From the NCBI GenBank assembly GCA_015698045.1, contig BLAL01000087.1:558001-622000 (forward strand): 64,000 nt of DNA, written 5' to 3'. Shown piece after piece: positions 1-11,440 of this stretch (positions are counted from its first letter, which is position 1; the number at the start of each line of letters is the position of its first letter). The notes under the pieces are model-generated. The model saw only the letters and a list, made by a program, of their open reading frames with translations. It ran no database searches and was not told where the DNA came from. The stretch is from Rhizophagus clarus. Lineage: Eukaryota > Glomeromycota > Glomeromycetes > Glomerales > Glomeraceae. Position numbers and translations under genes: made by a program.

Positions 1-330
1 AAATGTTGGGATGAGAATCCATTAGAAAGGCTATCTGCTGAAGAAGTAAGTAATATTATTGCAGACTGGATTTTCAAACCTTATGGTAATGAAGTTAGTG
101 AAGAATTAAAAAGCAACATTATGGAATTTATAAATGCACCAATTGGAAATATTAATCTTATAACTGAATCTCATCCACAAGTATTTTATAAAAGTCGCTT
201 ACTTGATTTTACTAGTAAAGAAGTAAATGATTATGTAGTTGATGATAAATCAAGTGAAAAATTTGATGAAATTGTAGAAAGTGAATGCTTAGATTATATA
301 GTTGATAATATAAACACATCGGGTATGTAA
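1..330 (+). CDS. C-terminal end of a protein kinase-like protein (5' end outside window)
   Basis: The frame is open from base 1 to a TAA at 328-330. It encodes 109 residues beginning KCWDENPLERLSAEEV, which matches kinase subdomain XI (CW-x6-R-x-S/T). This is the form seen in the tyrosine-kinase-like kinases that are greatly expanded in Glomeromycotina. The Arg of the motif is present, but the usual following Pro is Leu. After subdomain XI comes an acidic tail of about 75 residues with no domain I recognise. The catalytic lobes lie upstream of the window, so kinase activity cannot be judged. The intron structure of the missing part is unknown. Confidence 0.6.
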   Translation, partial: KCWDENPLERLSAEEVSNIIADWIFKPYGNEVSEELKSNIMEFINAPIGNINLITESHPQVFYKSRLLDFTSKEVNDYVVDDKSSEKFDEIVESECLDYIVDNINTSGM

Positions 331-1717
331 TATGTGCAAAAAATGTAATTTTACAAATTATTTTATATGAAATTAATTAATTTATTAATCATTTAGATAT
401 TAAAACTGACAACAATTAGTTTAAATTTATAGTGTTGTGTTATATTCATTTTTGTTTCATTTTTTTAGAATTATTTAAACACTAAGGCTAGAGTAGTAAA
501 ATATTTTGCAAGTTCTTAGTTTGTAATTTAAATAATTCCTTTTTTTATAACTTATCTAAGTATTAAATATATGTATTTCTTTCTTTATTTGGAATTGTTT
601 TAACACTAAGGCTAGAGAAGTAAAATATTTTATAAGTTTCTTAGTTTGTAATTTAAATAATTCTTTTATGTTGTAATTTCAGTTATCCGAATATTATATT
701 AAATTATCAAGTTTATTTTTATTTATAACATCAAACATATATAGTATATGATTGGAATTAAAAGGTTTAATATGATCAATTAAAGCAATGTAAAAAAAAT
801 GAATTAAAAATTAATTAAATAATGTAAATGTATAAAATAGTATTCCTAGCAGTAAAAATAAAGTTTTCAAGATCTAAGATCTAATGTTGTGCAATGTTAT
901 TTCTAATTCGTCAAGTAAAATAAAACATTAATAATAAGAAAATTGTGGATGAACCATTAAATCATATATTGCTTTTCTAATTTTAAAAGATTTTCAATTT
1001 ACGGTTAATTAATCATATATCATATAATATATGAGACGGAGTTTAAAAATTGTCAAATTTTATAACCATCGGTGTTTAAAACTATCAATGTATGAATGTA
1101 CTATTAGCTTAAGTACCGAATAAGCATTTTAATTAAATTATTAACTTAAATGAAAATTTCTTTGGATAAAATTTTAGCTCATTTTATTAATTTTATTTTC
1201 TTTTTGTATACTTCTTATTCATACATGTGATTTTAAAACCCTGCTTCAAAGTAGTAGCATAAGTATTTTTTTGTATCACTTACTGCAATCAAAGTTATCA
1301 TCAGATCATGGAATCATGGAAGAATTTTTTTAAACACATTATTTTAAAGTAATAGAAGTAACAAATTATTAAATTTGCTTTAATAGCCTTAAATTATATA
1401 AATTATAACTGGATGTGTTGTATTTTTCTCATCTTTTTTGCCTTTGCAGTACTATCTTATCTTTCCTTTTCATTTCTTATTTCGTCTATCTTTTTTTCAT
1501 AAAATTTGATTGACTATTTTTTACAATTATAAAAAAAATATTAAAGGTAATAATAATTATGACATCCACAACAAAAAAACAATTTCTAGTTATAAAATTA
1601 TAAAGGCTACTCATGAGTGATTATACCTTTATATTATTAATAATAAGAACAATTTCTAATAACCTTATGATTATTACAAGTAAAGATTTTAAACCAATTA
1701 AAAAGTTTACTGCATGA
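331..1717. other. Intergenic, AT-rich, with one direct duplication
   Basis: No coding sequence of convincing length is seen. The only clear structure is a direct repeat, listed separately. The rest is AT-rich spacer between the kinase end and the first BTB gene. Confidence 0.6.
469..665 (+). repeat. Direct repeat pair, about 73 bp, spaced about 120 bp
   Basis: Positions 469-541 and 591-665 share the same order of blocks: AACACTAAGGCTAGAG, then GTAAAATATTTT, then CTTAGTTTGTAATTTAAATA. A few substitutions separate the two copies. It looks like a local tandem duplication in the 3' flank of the kinase gene. Confidence 0.7.
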
Positions 1718-1822
1718 TTTGCTGCGTCATAACTTTTGGATCGGTCTCATTATAGAGTCATCATGTGATTGCCCTTTTAAAGAATAAATGAACAAGACGT
1801 CGATCATTCATTGTGAAAACAA
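1718..1822 (+). promoter_or_regulatory. Conserved upstream block of BTB gene 1
   Basis: This block is shared, in the same order and similar spacing, with 6584-6680 upstream of the second BTB gene. Shared pieces are GCTGCGTCAT, TCATGTGATT, AAGAATAAATGAA and CGTCGATCAT. Conservation well above the surrounding spacer suggests core promoter and transcription factor sites (TGCGTCA is CREB/AP-1-like). Recent duplication alone could also explain it. Confidence 0.45.
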
Positions 1823-1873
1823 ATTTCTTTTTTCAATTTTTCCTTTGAAAAATAATTATTATAAAAGGAAGTC

Positions 1874-3377
1874 ATGTCTTTTGAATACTCACAGGAAGTT
1901 ATTAATGATTACGAAAAATTGTTTGAAACTGATGAAAGATATGATGTTATTATTTATGCTGGTGAAAATGAAAACGTAAAAGAAATACATGCGCTTTCAA
2001 ATATTTTATGTATTAGGTCTCAATATTTTCTTGCATTACTCTCCAATGAATTAACTAAGAAAAAAGATGGGAAATTTATACTTAACTTTCCTAATATTTC
2101 TCCCCAATTATTTAAAATTATTTTAAGGTACAGTAGTAATAAAATTATATAAAAATATTCATAAATAATTTTATAAAATTACCGTTGTAGTAACTAATTA
2201 TAATGATTTTTTTTTAATATTTAGGTTTATTTATTATGGAAAGGTTGATTTGGAGAAATTGCAAGGATCAGATGTTCTAAAGCTGTTAATTATAGTAGAA
2301 GAATTTAAATTACAAACGTTAGTTCTTTGTATTCAGGAATATTTAATTAAACATCAACACAAATTTTTACAGCAAAATCCTATAGAAATTTTTGAAACAG
2401 TCTATCAACATGAAGCCCTCACTGATTTATTGAATCGTTGCCTTGAAAAAATTTGTGCTGAACCTGACATGTTATTTAAATCCAATAAATTTATTAATTT
2501 AAAAGCACCTTTATTAGAGCTACTTCTAAAACGGGATGATTTGTCATTGGATGAAATTGATATTTGGGATAGATTGATCAAATGGTGTTGCTCACAACAT
2601 CCTTCCATTCAACAAGATGTTAAGAAATGGAATAAAGAAGAAACTGTAATTATGGAGAGAACTATTCATAGATTTATTCCATTAATAAGATTTTATCACA
2701 TTCCTTCGGTGGATTTTATGTCTAAAGTATACCCTTTTAAGAAAGTAATTCCGGAGGATTTAATTGATAATATCCTTACATTTCATATGGTTCAAGATAA
2801 ACAATTAAATCTTGACACACGATCTCTTAGGAAACCAAAATGTGATTATGATTCTATTATCATTAATAACAAACATTTTGCTACTTTTTCTAGTTGGATT
2901 GAAAGGAAAAATCAGTTTCATTATAATGAAAAAAATATTCCTTATAATTTTAATTTACTTTATCGTGCTAGTAGGGATGGTAATACAACTGCAGCATTTC
3001 ATGCTAAATGTGACAATAAAGGAGCTACTATAATTGTAGTAAAAGTTGCAAATTCAGAACAAATAGTTGGAGGATATAATCCATTTTTTTGGGATACAAG
3101 TAATACATATAAGTCTACATATGATAGCTTCTTATTTTCGTTTATAAATAAAAATAGCCATCAAAGTGCAAAAGTAGGTTATAGCAATGGGGATCAACAA
3201 TCTATAGGTTGTTTTTCATATAATGGCGCACAATTTGGTGCAGGTTGTGATTTGTATCTTAATCATTGGATTTGGTATTGCAATAAAAATGATATTAGCT
3301 CTTATCCTGATATTGGTATACCAGAATATGTGTTTAAAGCAGATGAATATGAAGTTTTTCAAGTTGTTAAGAAATAA
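1874..3377 (+). CDS. BTB/POZ-BACK-TLDc domain protein, gene 1
   Basis: Two exons, 1874-2127 and 2225-3377, join at a 97-bp GT-AG intron inside an Arg codon (AG|G), giving 468 residues. An N-terminal BTB/POZ domain covers residues about 20-125, with DVIIYAGENENVKEIHALS and RFIYYGKVDL across the intron. A BACK-like helical region follows to about 230 (LELLLKRDDLSLDEIDIWD). A TLDc domain fills about 295-468 (LLYRASRDGNTTAAFHAKC, then GGYNPFFW, ending YEVFQVVKK). BTB-BACK proteins usually act as Cullin-3 adaptors, and TLDc domains are linked to oxidative-stress resistance and V-ATPase regulation. The partner here is unknown. The start is the MSFEYSQEV Met, conserved with gene 2; an ATG at 1788 is in another frame. 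Confidence 0.9.
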
Positions 3378-4145
3378 TTGGTTCGCTATTCAATTTTGAT
3401 GATTATTAATTTATATTATTATTACTATATACAAAGTATTTTTTTTATTTGTTTTCAATTTTTATGTAAACTTGGTATGTTTACTAGATTGTTAAATAAG
3501 ATCACGTTTTTATTACTTAATAAAATTAAAATTTTTAAATTATCATAATACATGGAGTATTTTAACTATTAAATTTTAATTATTAAACGTGCAATATGTT
3601 ATATATTTTGTATCCTTTTCGCTTAAAATTGGAGTACTTTGATTTTTTTATGTTGCATTTAAAATGGACTTCTTTGTTATAAGATACAGTGTCATCAAAT
3701 TGAATTTAGAATAATACAAACAAGAATATAATTAAACTTAATAATAGTATATAGTAACATAACGGGCGTGCGTTGGTTAAAAGGAAATTTGCACTTTCAT
3801 TATTTTTGAAAAAAAAATGAAGGAACCATATCGTAAGAAAAAAGTGGTTTGTTTTCGTGTCGATTAAAAGGTGAGAAGCTTTTATCGCATTATATTTCGG
3901 TTTTTTGACATTATTTTGACAATTTATTATGTTTTCTACTGACATACATTAGAGGAAAATAGTGCACATTAACGATTACGATTCACTTGAATAATATAAA
4001 CCAAAAATCTCAAATTTGATTTTGAGGTAAATTTCTACTTTTCAACTGATGCTCGCCCGTATATAACATTAATTTTTACGTGGTATATGGCATATTAAGG
4101 AACGTAATAATTTGAACAAAAAGAAAAACAAAAATTTTTTTAGAG
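3378..4145. other. Intergenic spacer
   Basis: AT-rich 3' flank of BTB gene 1. I see no gene, RNA or clear repeat here. It ends at the inverted repeat of the mobile element at 4146. Confidence 0.55.
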
Positions 4146-4799
4146 TAAATTTATTTAACGCACCCTGCGTTGTAACGCACCCCTATCACGTGATAAATTT
4201 TATTGGTTGCGGTTTAATTTAGATTATCGTTAAGAATTAAAATAATTGGCTAAAATTTATTGTACAAAAAAAATAACAAAATTTATATATTAAACTGACT
4301 TTATTCCTTTAAACCCTGTTTATCAAAGGTAATATTTTTTACAATTATTTATCTTTAACATAACTAGTAATGATAATAATGATACAAAAAAGAGAAGCCT
4401 AACAATTATGATAATAAGAGAGAGAAATAATGGAAATAATATTAGAAACAAATAATTGGAGATAACGAAGATGATAGGAGACAAAAGATATAGTAAAAAA
4501 AAAGAAAGATAGTGAAAAAAGAGGGAAAGAATGTGAAAATAAAAGGAACAGGATCGAAAACAAAAGGAAATAGGGACAAAATGAAAGGGAATAGAAATGA
4601 AAATAAAAAGATAATGGGAGGGGCAAAAAAAAGAAAAGATGACAAGAAGGGGACAAAAAAATGAAAGGATGACAAAAGGGAGATGAACAAAATGAAAGGA
4701 TGATGAAAAACGAAGAGATAATAAGAAAGGAATGAAAAGATGAAAAGATGATGAGGAGAAATGAAAAGATGACAAGAATAAAACGATGATAAAAACAAA

Positions 4800-5570
4800 A
4801 CAATGATAAGAACGAAATGATAAGGATGAAATGATAATTGATGATGAGAATGAAATGATAATTAATGGTGAAGACGAAACAATAATTGGTGATGAGGATG
4901 GATGAAACAATAATCAATGATAAGGACAGACAAAACGATAATTGATGATAAGGACGAAATGATAATTGATGATGAAGACGAAATGATGATTGATGAGGAT
5001 GGATGTATGAAACAATAATCGATGATAAGGACGAACAAAATGATGATTGATGATAAGGACGAAATGATAATTGATGATGAAGACGAAACGATGATTGATG
5101 AGGATGAAACAATGATGAGGACAAAATGGTAATAAGGATGAAACGATCATGAAAATGAAAGGAAAAAGGAGCAATAATGAAAAAGAAGAAAGTGAATGAA
5201 AATGAAAGAAAAGGGGAATAAATTAACGAAAGATAAACCATAAAAAGAAGAAAAAATAGTTAGTAAAAATGAAATATGAAAACAAAATTGAAAAAAAAGA
5301 TAAGAAAAATGTCATACCTTGTTCGCAAAACTAAGACCTAAAAAAAAGGAGGCGAAATGATGATGATGAAATGAAATCAATGATGAGGATGAAATGATAA
5401 TTAATGATAAAGACGAAACGATGAGAACAGTTGTATGATACAATAATCGATGATAAGGACAGACAAAACGATAATTGATGATAAGGATGAAATGATAATT
5501 GATGATAAAGACGAAATGATGATTGATAAGGATGAAACAACGATGAGGACAAAATGGTGATAAGGATGAA
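4800..5570. repeat. Purine-rich minisatellite (GATGATAAGGACGAAATGATAATT-type units)
   Basis: Irregular tandem units built from GATGAT, AAGGACGAAAT and GATAATT steps fill 4800-5130 and recur at 5345-5575, followed by GAAAGGAAAAAGGAGC segments. The opposite strand is open over long stretches only because the repeat lacks stop codons there. The implied proteins are Ser/Phe/His-rich repeats, and I do not call them genes. Confidence 0.75.
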
Positions 5571-5749
5571 ACGATCATGAGAATGAAAGGAAAAAGGAGC
5601 GATAATGAAAAAGAAGAAAGTGAATGAAAACGAAAAGAAAAGGGGAATAAATTAACGAAAGATAAACCATAAAAAGAAGAAAAAATAGTTAATAAAAATG
5701 AAATATGAAAACGAAATTGAAAAAAGACAAGAAAAAAATGCCATACCTG

Positions 5750-5990
5750 GAACGCCCTCGGAGACATCTGGAAATGAAAAGGTAAGGGTTGTTTCTTTTT
5801 TTTTCGTTAATCTCGTTTAAGAACATTCCCTAACGTCCCTCCATTGTCTTTTTTTTTTTATAGAAGCACCCCTGGAGACTTCTGGAGACAAAAAGGTAGG
5901 GTTTATTTCTTTTTTTTCATTAATTTTGTTTAACATTTCTAACGTTTTTTTATTGTTTTTTTTTATAGGAACGCCTCTTGGAGACGAAAT
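5750..5990 (+). other. Three exon-like islands with two intron-like spacers
   Basis: One island ends at 5781 (GGAGACATCTGGAAATGAAAA, then G, before GTAAGGG). The next is 5864-5895 (CCCCTGGAGACTTCTGG, before GTAGGG). A third begins at 5969 (GAACGCCTCTTGGAGACG). The islands resemble one another, and the spacers share CTAACGT and a long T tract ending TATAG. This is the same architecture as the larger arrays at 48-53 kb, here inside a different mobile element. Whether it is spliced is not known. Confidence 0.5.
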
Positions 5991-6107
5991 AAAATAATGA
6001 AAAGTTGCAACGCGCTTAACGGCTTAAGATTATTTTATAAATAAATAAAAACAATTAAACACGTGATAAGGGGTGCGTTATAACGCAGGGGTGCGTTAAA
6101 TAAATTA

Positions 6108-6583
6108 TTCCATTTTTTTATATCATTATGTTTGTTTAATATATTGACCTATGTTAATATATGGAGATTAAACTAAAAAATGAAAAATACTCAAACACAT
6201 CAACTGATATACTTTAGTAAGATGCTCATTTAGATGAAAATCAGTTAACTTATTCTCTTTTTTCCAATAACCTGTAATACTCTAACATTAAATAAGTATT
6301 TGAGAACATAAATTATTTTTTTTATTTATGCTTTATATAATGATAATAAATTTGAACTGGATTAACTTGGTTAATAGTTCAGAATCAATAAACGGATTAA
6401 TTTTGATTATACATACATAATCAATCATGCTTATAAAAGTTATTTAACAGTATTTAAGTTTTAATTATACTTTACTATGGCATTTTATTTTACTGCTGTA
6501 AAACAATTTAAAAAATTTTCAAAGAATTTGGAAATTAAATTTTTTATTAAATTTTAATAGTCAAATATAAAATTACTGTACGA
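6108..6583. other. Intergenic spacer
   Basis: AT-rich spacer between the inverted-repeat element and the promoter block of BTB gene 2. Nothing recognisable is seen. Confidence 0.55.
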
Positions 6584-6680
6584 TATGCTGCGTCATGACT
6601 TTTAATTGAGCCTCGTTGCTAAAAAAAAGTTATCATGTGATTATACTTATAAGAATAAATGAATAAACGTCGATCATCGT
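6584..6680 (+). promoter_or_regulatory. Conserved upstream block of BTB gene 2
   Basis: Matches 1718-1822: GCTGCGTCATGACTTTT, then ATCATGTGATTA, AAGAATAAATGAA and CGTCGATCAT, with the same spacing to the Met. Probable shared control region of the duplicated genes. Confidence 0.45.
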
Positions 6681-6732
6681 GTTACAAATTTTCTTTTTTC
6701 TTTTTTGGCAAATAATAATTATAAAAAAAATC

Positions 6733-8214
6733 ATGTCTTTTGAATACTCTCAGGAAGTTATTCGTGATTATGAAAAATTATTTGAAACTGACGAAGGATA
6801 TGATGTTATTATTTATGCTGGTGAAAATGAAAACGTAAAAGAAATACATGCATTTTCAAACATTTTACGTATTAGGTCTCAATATTTTCGTAAGACGCTT
6901 TCTAATGAATTAACCAAGAAAAAAGATGGAAAATTTATATTTAATTTCCCTAATATTTCTCCCCAATATTTTAAAATTATTTTAAGGTATTGAAAGTAAA
7001 ATAAAAATAAAAAATTAATTGTTGTCATAATAACTAATTATAATATTTTTTTTTTTTCAATTAGATTTATTTATTGTGGAAAGCTTGATTTGTCGAAATT
7101 ACAAGGACCAGAAATTCTAAAGCTTTTGATGGCAGTAGATGAACTTAAAATCCAAACACTAATCCTTTGTATTCAGGAATATTTGATTAAACATCAACAT
7201 GAATTTTTACAAAAAAACCCTACGGAAATTCTTGAAACAGTCTATCAACATGAAGCTTTTACGGATTTATGGAATTATTGTCTTGAAGAAATTTGTACTA
7301 AACCAGATATATTATTTAATTCTAATAAATTTGTTAATTTAAAGGCGCCCTTATTAGAACTACTTTTAAAACGGGATGATTTGTTATTGGATGAAATTAT
7401 TATATGGAATAGCTTGATCAAATGGTGTTTATCTCAACATCCTACAATTCAGCAAGATGTTAAGAAATGGAATAAAGAAGAAATCGTAGTTATGGAGAGA
7501 ACTATTCATAGATTTATTCCATTAATAAGATTTTATCATATATCTTCAGCAGATTTTATTACTAAAGTATACCTTTTTAAAAAAATTATACCTAAGGATT
7601 TAGTTAATAATATACTTGTGTTTCATATGGCTCCAGATGAGCAATTAAATATTAATATACAACCCTCTAGAAAACCAAAATGTGTTTTTGATTCTATTAT
7701 CATTAATAACAAGCATTTTGCTAATTTTTCTAGTTGGATCGAAAAGAAAAATCAGTTTCATCATAATGAAAATAATATTCCTTATAATTTTAATTTACTT
7801 TATCGTGCTAGTAGGGATGGTAATACAACTGCAGCATTTCATGCTAAATGTGACAATAAAGGAGCTACTATAATCGTGGTAAAAATCACAAATTCAGAAC
7901 AAATTGTTGGAGGATATAATCCACTTTTTTGGGATTCAAGTGGTACATTTAAGTCTACTAGTGATAGCTTCTTATTTTCATTTACAAATAAAAATAATCT
8001 TCAAAGTGCAAAAGTAAGTTATAGTAACGGTAATCAATATTCTATATATTGTCATCCAGATTATGTGCATTTTGGCGGAGGCGGTAACTTATTTTTTCAA
8101 GATGGGATGTGGAACAGCTATAAAAGTGGATGTAGTTCTTATCCTAAAATTGATGATATACCAGCAAGTTTTAAAGCAGACGATTATGAGGTTTTTCAAG
8201 TTGTTAAAAAATAA
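6733..8214 (+). CDS. BTB/POZ-BACK-TLDc domain protein, gene 2
   Basis: Exons 6733-6986 and 7065-8214 are joined across a 78-bp GT-AG intron at the same Arg codon as in gene 1, giving 467 residues. Domain order is BTB (about 20-125), BACK (about 130-230) and TLDc (about 295-467, with LLYRASRDGNTTAAFHAKC and GGYNPLFWDSS). The first 60 residues differ from gene 1 at only a few positions, so this is a recent paralogue in tandem, same strand. The 3' part of the TLDc differs more (NGNQYSIYCHPD against NGDQQSIGCFSY). An in-frame non-ATG extension upstream of MSFEYSQEV is ignored because gene 1 starts at that Met. A Cullin-3 adaptor role is inferred from the family only. Confidence 0.9.
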
Positions 8215-10199
8215 TTAGTTAGAATTTTAATTTCTTTTCAACTTTGTTGTAAAAACTAAATTAAATTATTATAATTTATATTAAATTCATTGCCAAAAAT
8301 TTTTTTTTTTGCTATTTTACATAGACTTATTACATTTAATAAATAACCTGTGTAATTTTAAATTAATTCTAGCAGATCCTAAACTTGATTTAATAAATGT
8401 TAATTGATAAACATTTTCATTTTAGTTATTTGAGATTGAAATACTAATCACTTTGAAATTAGACTCCTCTATCTTATAGTATAATTATTCATACATCTGA
8501 ATTTTATATACTATGTATCAAACTGAATACTTTTAATTATGTCACAAATGCAATAAGTGCATTCCAACTGGAGTAATTAAAGAATTACGCACAACTTTAT
8601 TTATTGTTTTAACACACAAAACTTATTGTATTTTTAGCAGTGTATTGTATAATATACCAGATAAATAAAATGAATATTTATGGATAAAAACATGTTAGAT
8701 CCAAATATAATACAATTATTTTCATGATTTGTGTAAAACATTGACGAATTTAATATATTATTATTTTGAAAAGAATCTTTATCTCATCTTTTTTAGTTGA
8801 AATTGTGGATCAGCTAGTATCATTAATCTCCAAAAGAAGTATATCAAACCTCGATTAGTGACAATTTTTTGAAGAGATACTGTAATTCTATGATAACATT
8901 TCAAAATATATTACTTGACGGACTTTGTACATCAGTTAAGTTGCCCATTTAATTAGAGAACTTACTTTTTTTGATGATCTACAATATCCTACTATGGTTA
9001 TTTATTCTTATCCTTTAAATAAAGATAATAAATTTCTTTTAATTAACAAATTTTTAATTTATACTTAATATAATAGATTTTTTAAGATGAATAATAAAAG
9101 CTTTGATATCACCTAATTTACTTAAAGTATATTACCATTCAAATAAAGAATCATCAAGAGCTAATGATCTCATAAAAAATTTTAATGATTTTGCTTCCGC
9201 ACAATAAAAGTGCTAATTCCATTGGAATTATTAATGGTTGTCTTAATTAAACTACATTCTGAATATGTGCGTATATGTATCCAGTAAAATGAAAAGATTT
9301 CACAATGAAATTAGTAATCATTTTTCTTAAATGTTCGAATTTAACCCGAGTTACACGAGTTAAACTGTACCAGGTCAAGTTAAGGTTCGGGATACAAAAA
9401 TACGAGACCGAATAAATTAATTTCTTTTAGATAGGCTCGAATACACTCTTAAAGCTCGACCCGGCTTGATCTGGTAGGCGCACTAGTAACAAAAGTGAGA
9501 ACTAAAAAAGTATAATTAAATATAAACAAGAAACACTGTAAAATATTAATATATGGGGGACAACGTTTAATTTCAGCAGTGCGATTACATACATGGAAAG
9601 ATACAGAAAAAGCGTAAATCAAAATAAGAAAAAGCATTTACAAAAAGGACAGGTAAAATTGTATTAAAATATGCAGATATACAAAAAATTTGCGACAAGA
9701 AAATCCTGGCGATTACGTAAGAGCTATCGCTACAATATTTTTTAAATGAGAACTCATAATGAAAATGGTATAAACGTAATAAAAAAAAAAAAATTTTTTT
9801 AGAATAACTACTTTAGAAACCTTCTCTTCGTGTAAGGTTACATATATTTCTACAGCAATAAAAAAAATGAGTAGAATGAGAATTGATAAATACCATAGAA
9901 TGATTAGAATGATGTAATGGCTGATTAAGTATTATATTTGTGCGACAGATAAAATTCTTCATATATATGTAGTACCATTCGATATTTTTTGTTCGCAAAT
10001 AAAATTTATTTCTAACTTGTCCTCAAATACAGTTTAGCCAATAATATTTTATAATATAAGCTGAGATGTCTATCACTTTAATGTATCTTGTCAAAGGTGA
10101 TACAATCAAACTTGCTTTCTCTGTCAAGATTAGTAGGGACGAGTTTTTAGTGAGCTTAAAAAAGCTATGAAAGCAAAACAAAATAACCTACACGAAGAC
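8215..10199. other. Intergenic, about 2 kb
   Basis: AT-rich with no convincing gene. Around 9340-9480 there is a more GC-rich patch with alternating CGAGTT, GTTCGGG and CTCGACCCGGCTTGA tracts. This resembles the ends of plant- and fungus-type MITEs, but I could not fix boundaries. Short reverse-strand open frames at 9449-9637 and 9813-9998 have no recognisable content. Confidence 0.45.
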
Positions 10200-11440
10200 A
10201 AGCTCAACTATGGAAAGTAGCAGTTCCCGACGATCATGACGATCAAAAGCAATATTCCTCAAAAACAACCTGAACTCTTTGCAACAGAAAAGATTTCGAA
10301 ATATTTTCTTGGCACACCTGGCACATCTACAAAGAAATGTATTCACCTCATGGTCGAACCACCTGTGTCGACCACCGTTTCGAGTCTTGAGCAGGAATTA
10401 ATTAGCCGAATCACCTTATTGGAGAATCGCTTTACATGTCTGTTTATGGTACATATTCTTTCCGGCGAAAATAGAAGTTAAAGAAACGAGACAGTGTCTA
10501 CTTCTGCTCGAAATTTTTTACTAATTTTTCTTTTGAGTTGAAGCATTCGACGTTATTATTAGCCCTAGATTGACTAAATCATTCAAGTGACCAGTGAATA
10601 TCGAACATGAAACTTTTGAAGGTCTTAAAAATCATATACGTACGATATACCCGACGCGGATGGAGCGGTACTCTATATGGTAAACGATAACGAAAAACAT
10701 TTAACTCGAAATGATCAAGGTCTTCATGAAATGCTACGCTTATATATTCGTATCAATGAAAAACTTTAAATTTGTCGTATAATAGAGACGCCATCAAAAG
10801 TTCACTCAGATTAGACTCTCAGCTCAGTTTGCCAACTTTATGATCTTTGTGATGAATTGGATGATCTTACAATGGCGGTGTTCCCAGTTTTCTTGTGCAG
10901 TAGCGTTAAATCATCAAAGGAATCGTTTGAAAATTTCATGGCAGAGTTAAACCGTCTCGCCGCAACCTAACATCAACCAAATCAATATACATATAATCGT
11001 ATCTACTTGCTGGAGCTAACAATTTCAAGGGAATGTTTAAGATCCGTCCTCAAAAAATTATTTCTGGTCCGAAAGGGTGCGGTCTACTCGATTTTGCAAT
11101 TGAGTTAGGTCGAACAGCAAAAATAGTTGTGTCAGAGAGGTTATAAAAGCGAACATTTTGTAAAAGACGTCGTCCAGCTCAAGTCATGAGCGCAAGGTCG
11201 AAATGGAAGAGGATCAAAACGGTTGGAAGAGTTCGAAGAGTTTTGAGATAGTTACTGATGCTGCAAATTTTTATTTTATGGAATACTTATTGGATCAAGA
11301 TAGGCCGAGCTTCAAACTATCGAAACCAATGATCGTTGAATATAACGATGAGAAAATGAAAAACATGGTTTGGAAAATTCTTAGTCATATTGTTTAGTTG
11401 TTTGAGGAGATGCAAGTGTCGAACTCGGTCGGCTCTTGAC
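10200..11440 (+). pseudogene. Decayed Crinkler (CRN)-like gene
   Basis: Pieces in order but in shifting frames read as a Crinkler-like protein of the Rhizophagus type. 10236 onward has PELFATEKISKYFLGTPGTS and a coiled region SLEQELISRITLLENR. About 10830-10960 has VCQLYDLCDELDDL and ESFENFMAELNRLAAT. About 11035-11130 has KIRPQKIISGPKG followed by LDFAIELGRTAKIVV, which resembles the nuclease-like core of CRN C-termini. 11203-11397 has NGWKSSKSFEIVTDAANFYF and ends KNMVWKILSHIV. Several stops and frameshifts separate the parts, so no product is expected. Assignment rests on remembered family patterns, so it is moderate. An unrelated host gene family is the alternative. Confidence 0.55.

Larger units (their letters stand above)
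4146..6107. mobile_element. Non-autonomous element with about 45-bp terminal inverted repeats
   Basis: The left end 4146-4192 (TTTATTTAACGCACCC, then TAACGCACCCC, then TATCACGTG) is repeated inverted at 6060-6107. Each end also carries an internal repeat of AACGCACCC. The interior has no transposase. It holds purine-rich minisatellite DNA, a duplicated segment of about 170 bp (about 5160-5330 and 5578-5750), and intron-like units at its right side. No clean target duplication could be fixed, so the exact boundaries are within a few bases and the superfamily is unknown. Confidence 0.65.

Noticed and set aside
2405-2608. Reverse frame inside BTB gene 1 (similar ones in the other BTB genes)
   Set aside because: Antisense shadow of the conserved BACK region.
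4323-5767. Long reverse-strand open frames (up to 280 codons)
   Set aside because: They lie wholly in a purine-rich minisatellite. The products are Ser/Phe/His-rich repeats and overlapping frames are open too, so lack of stops is compositional.
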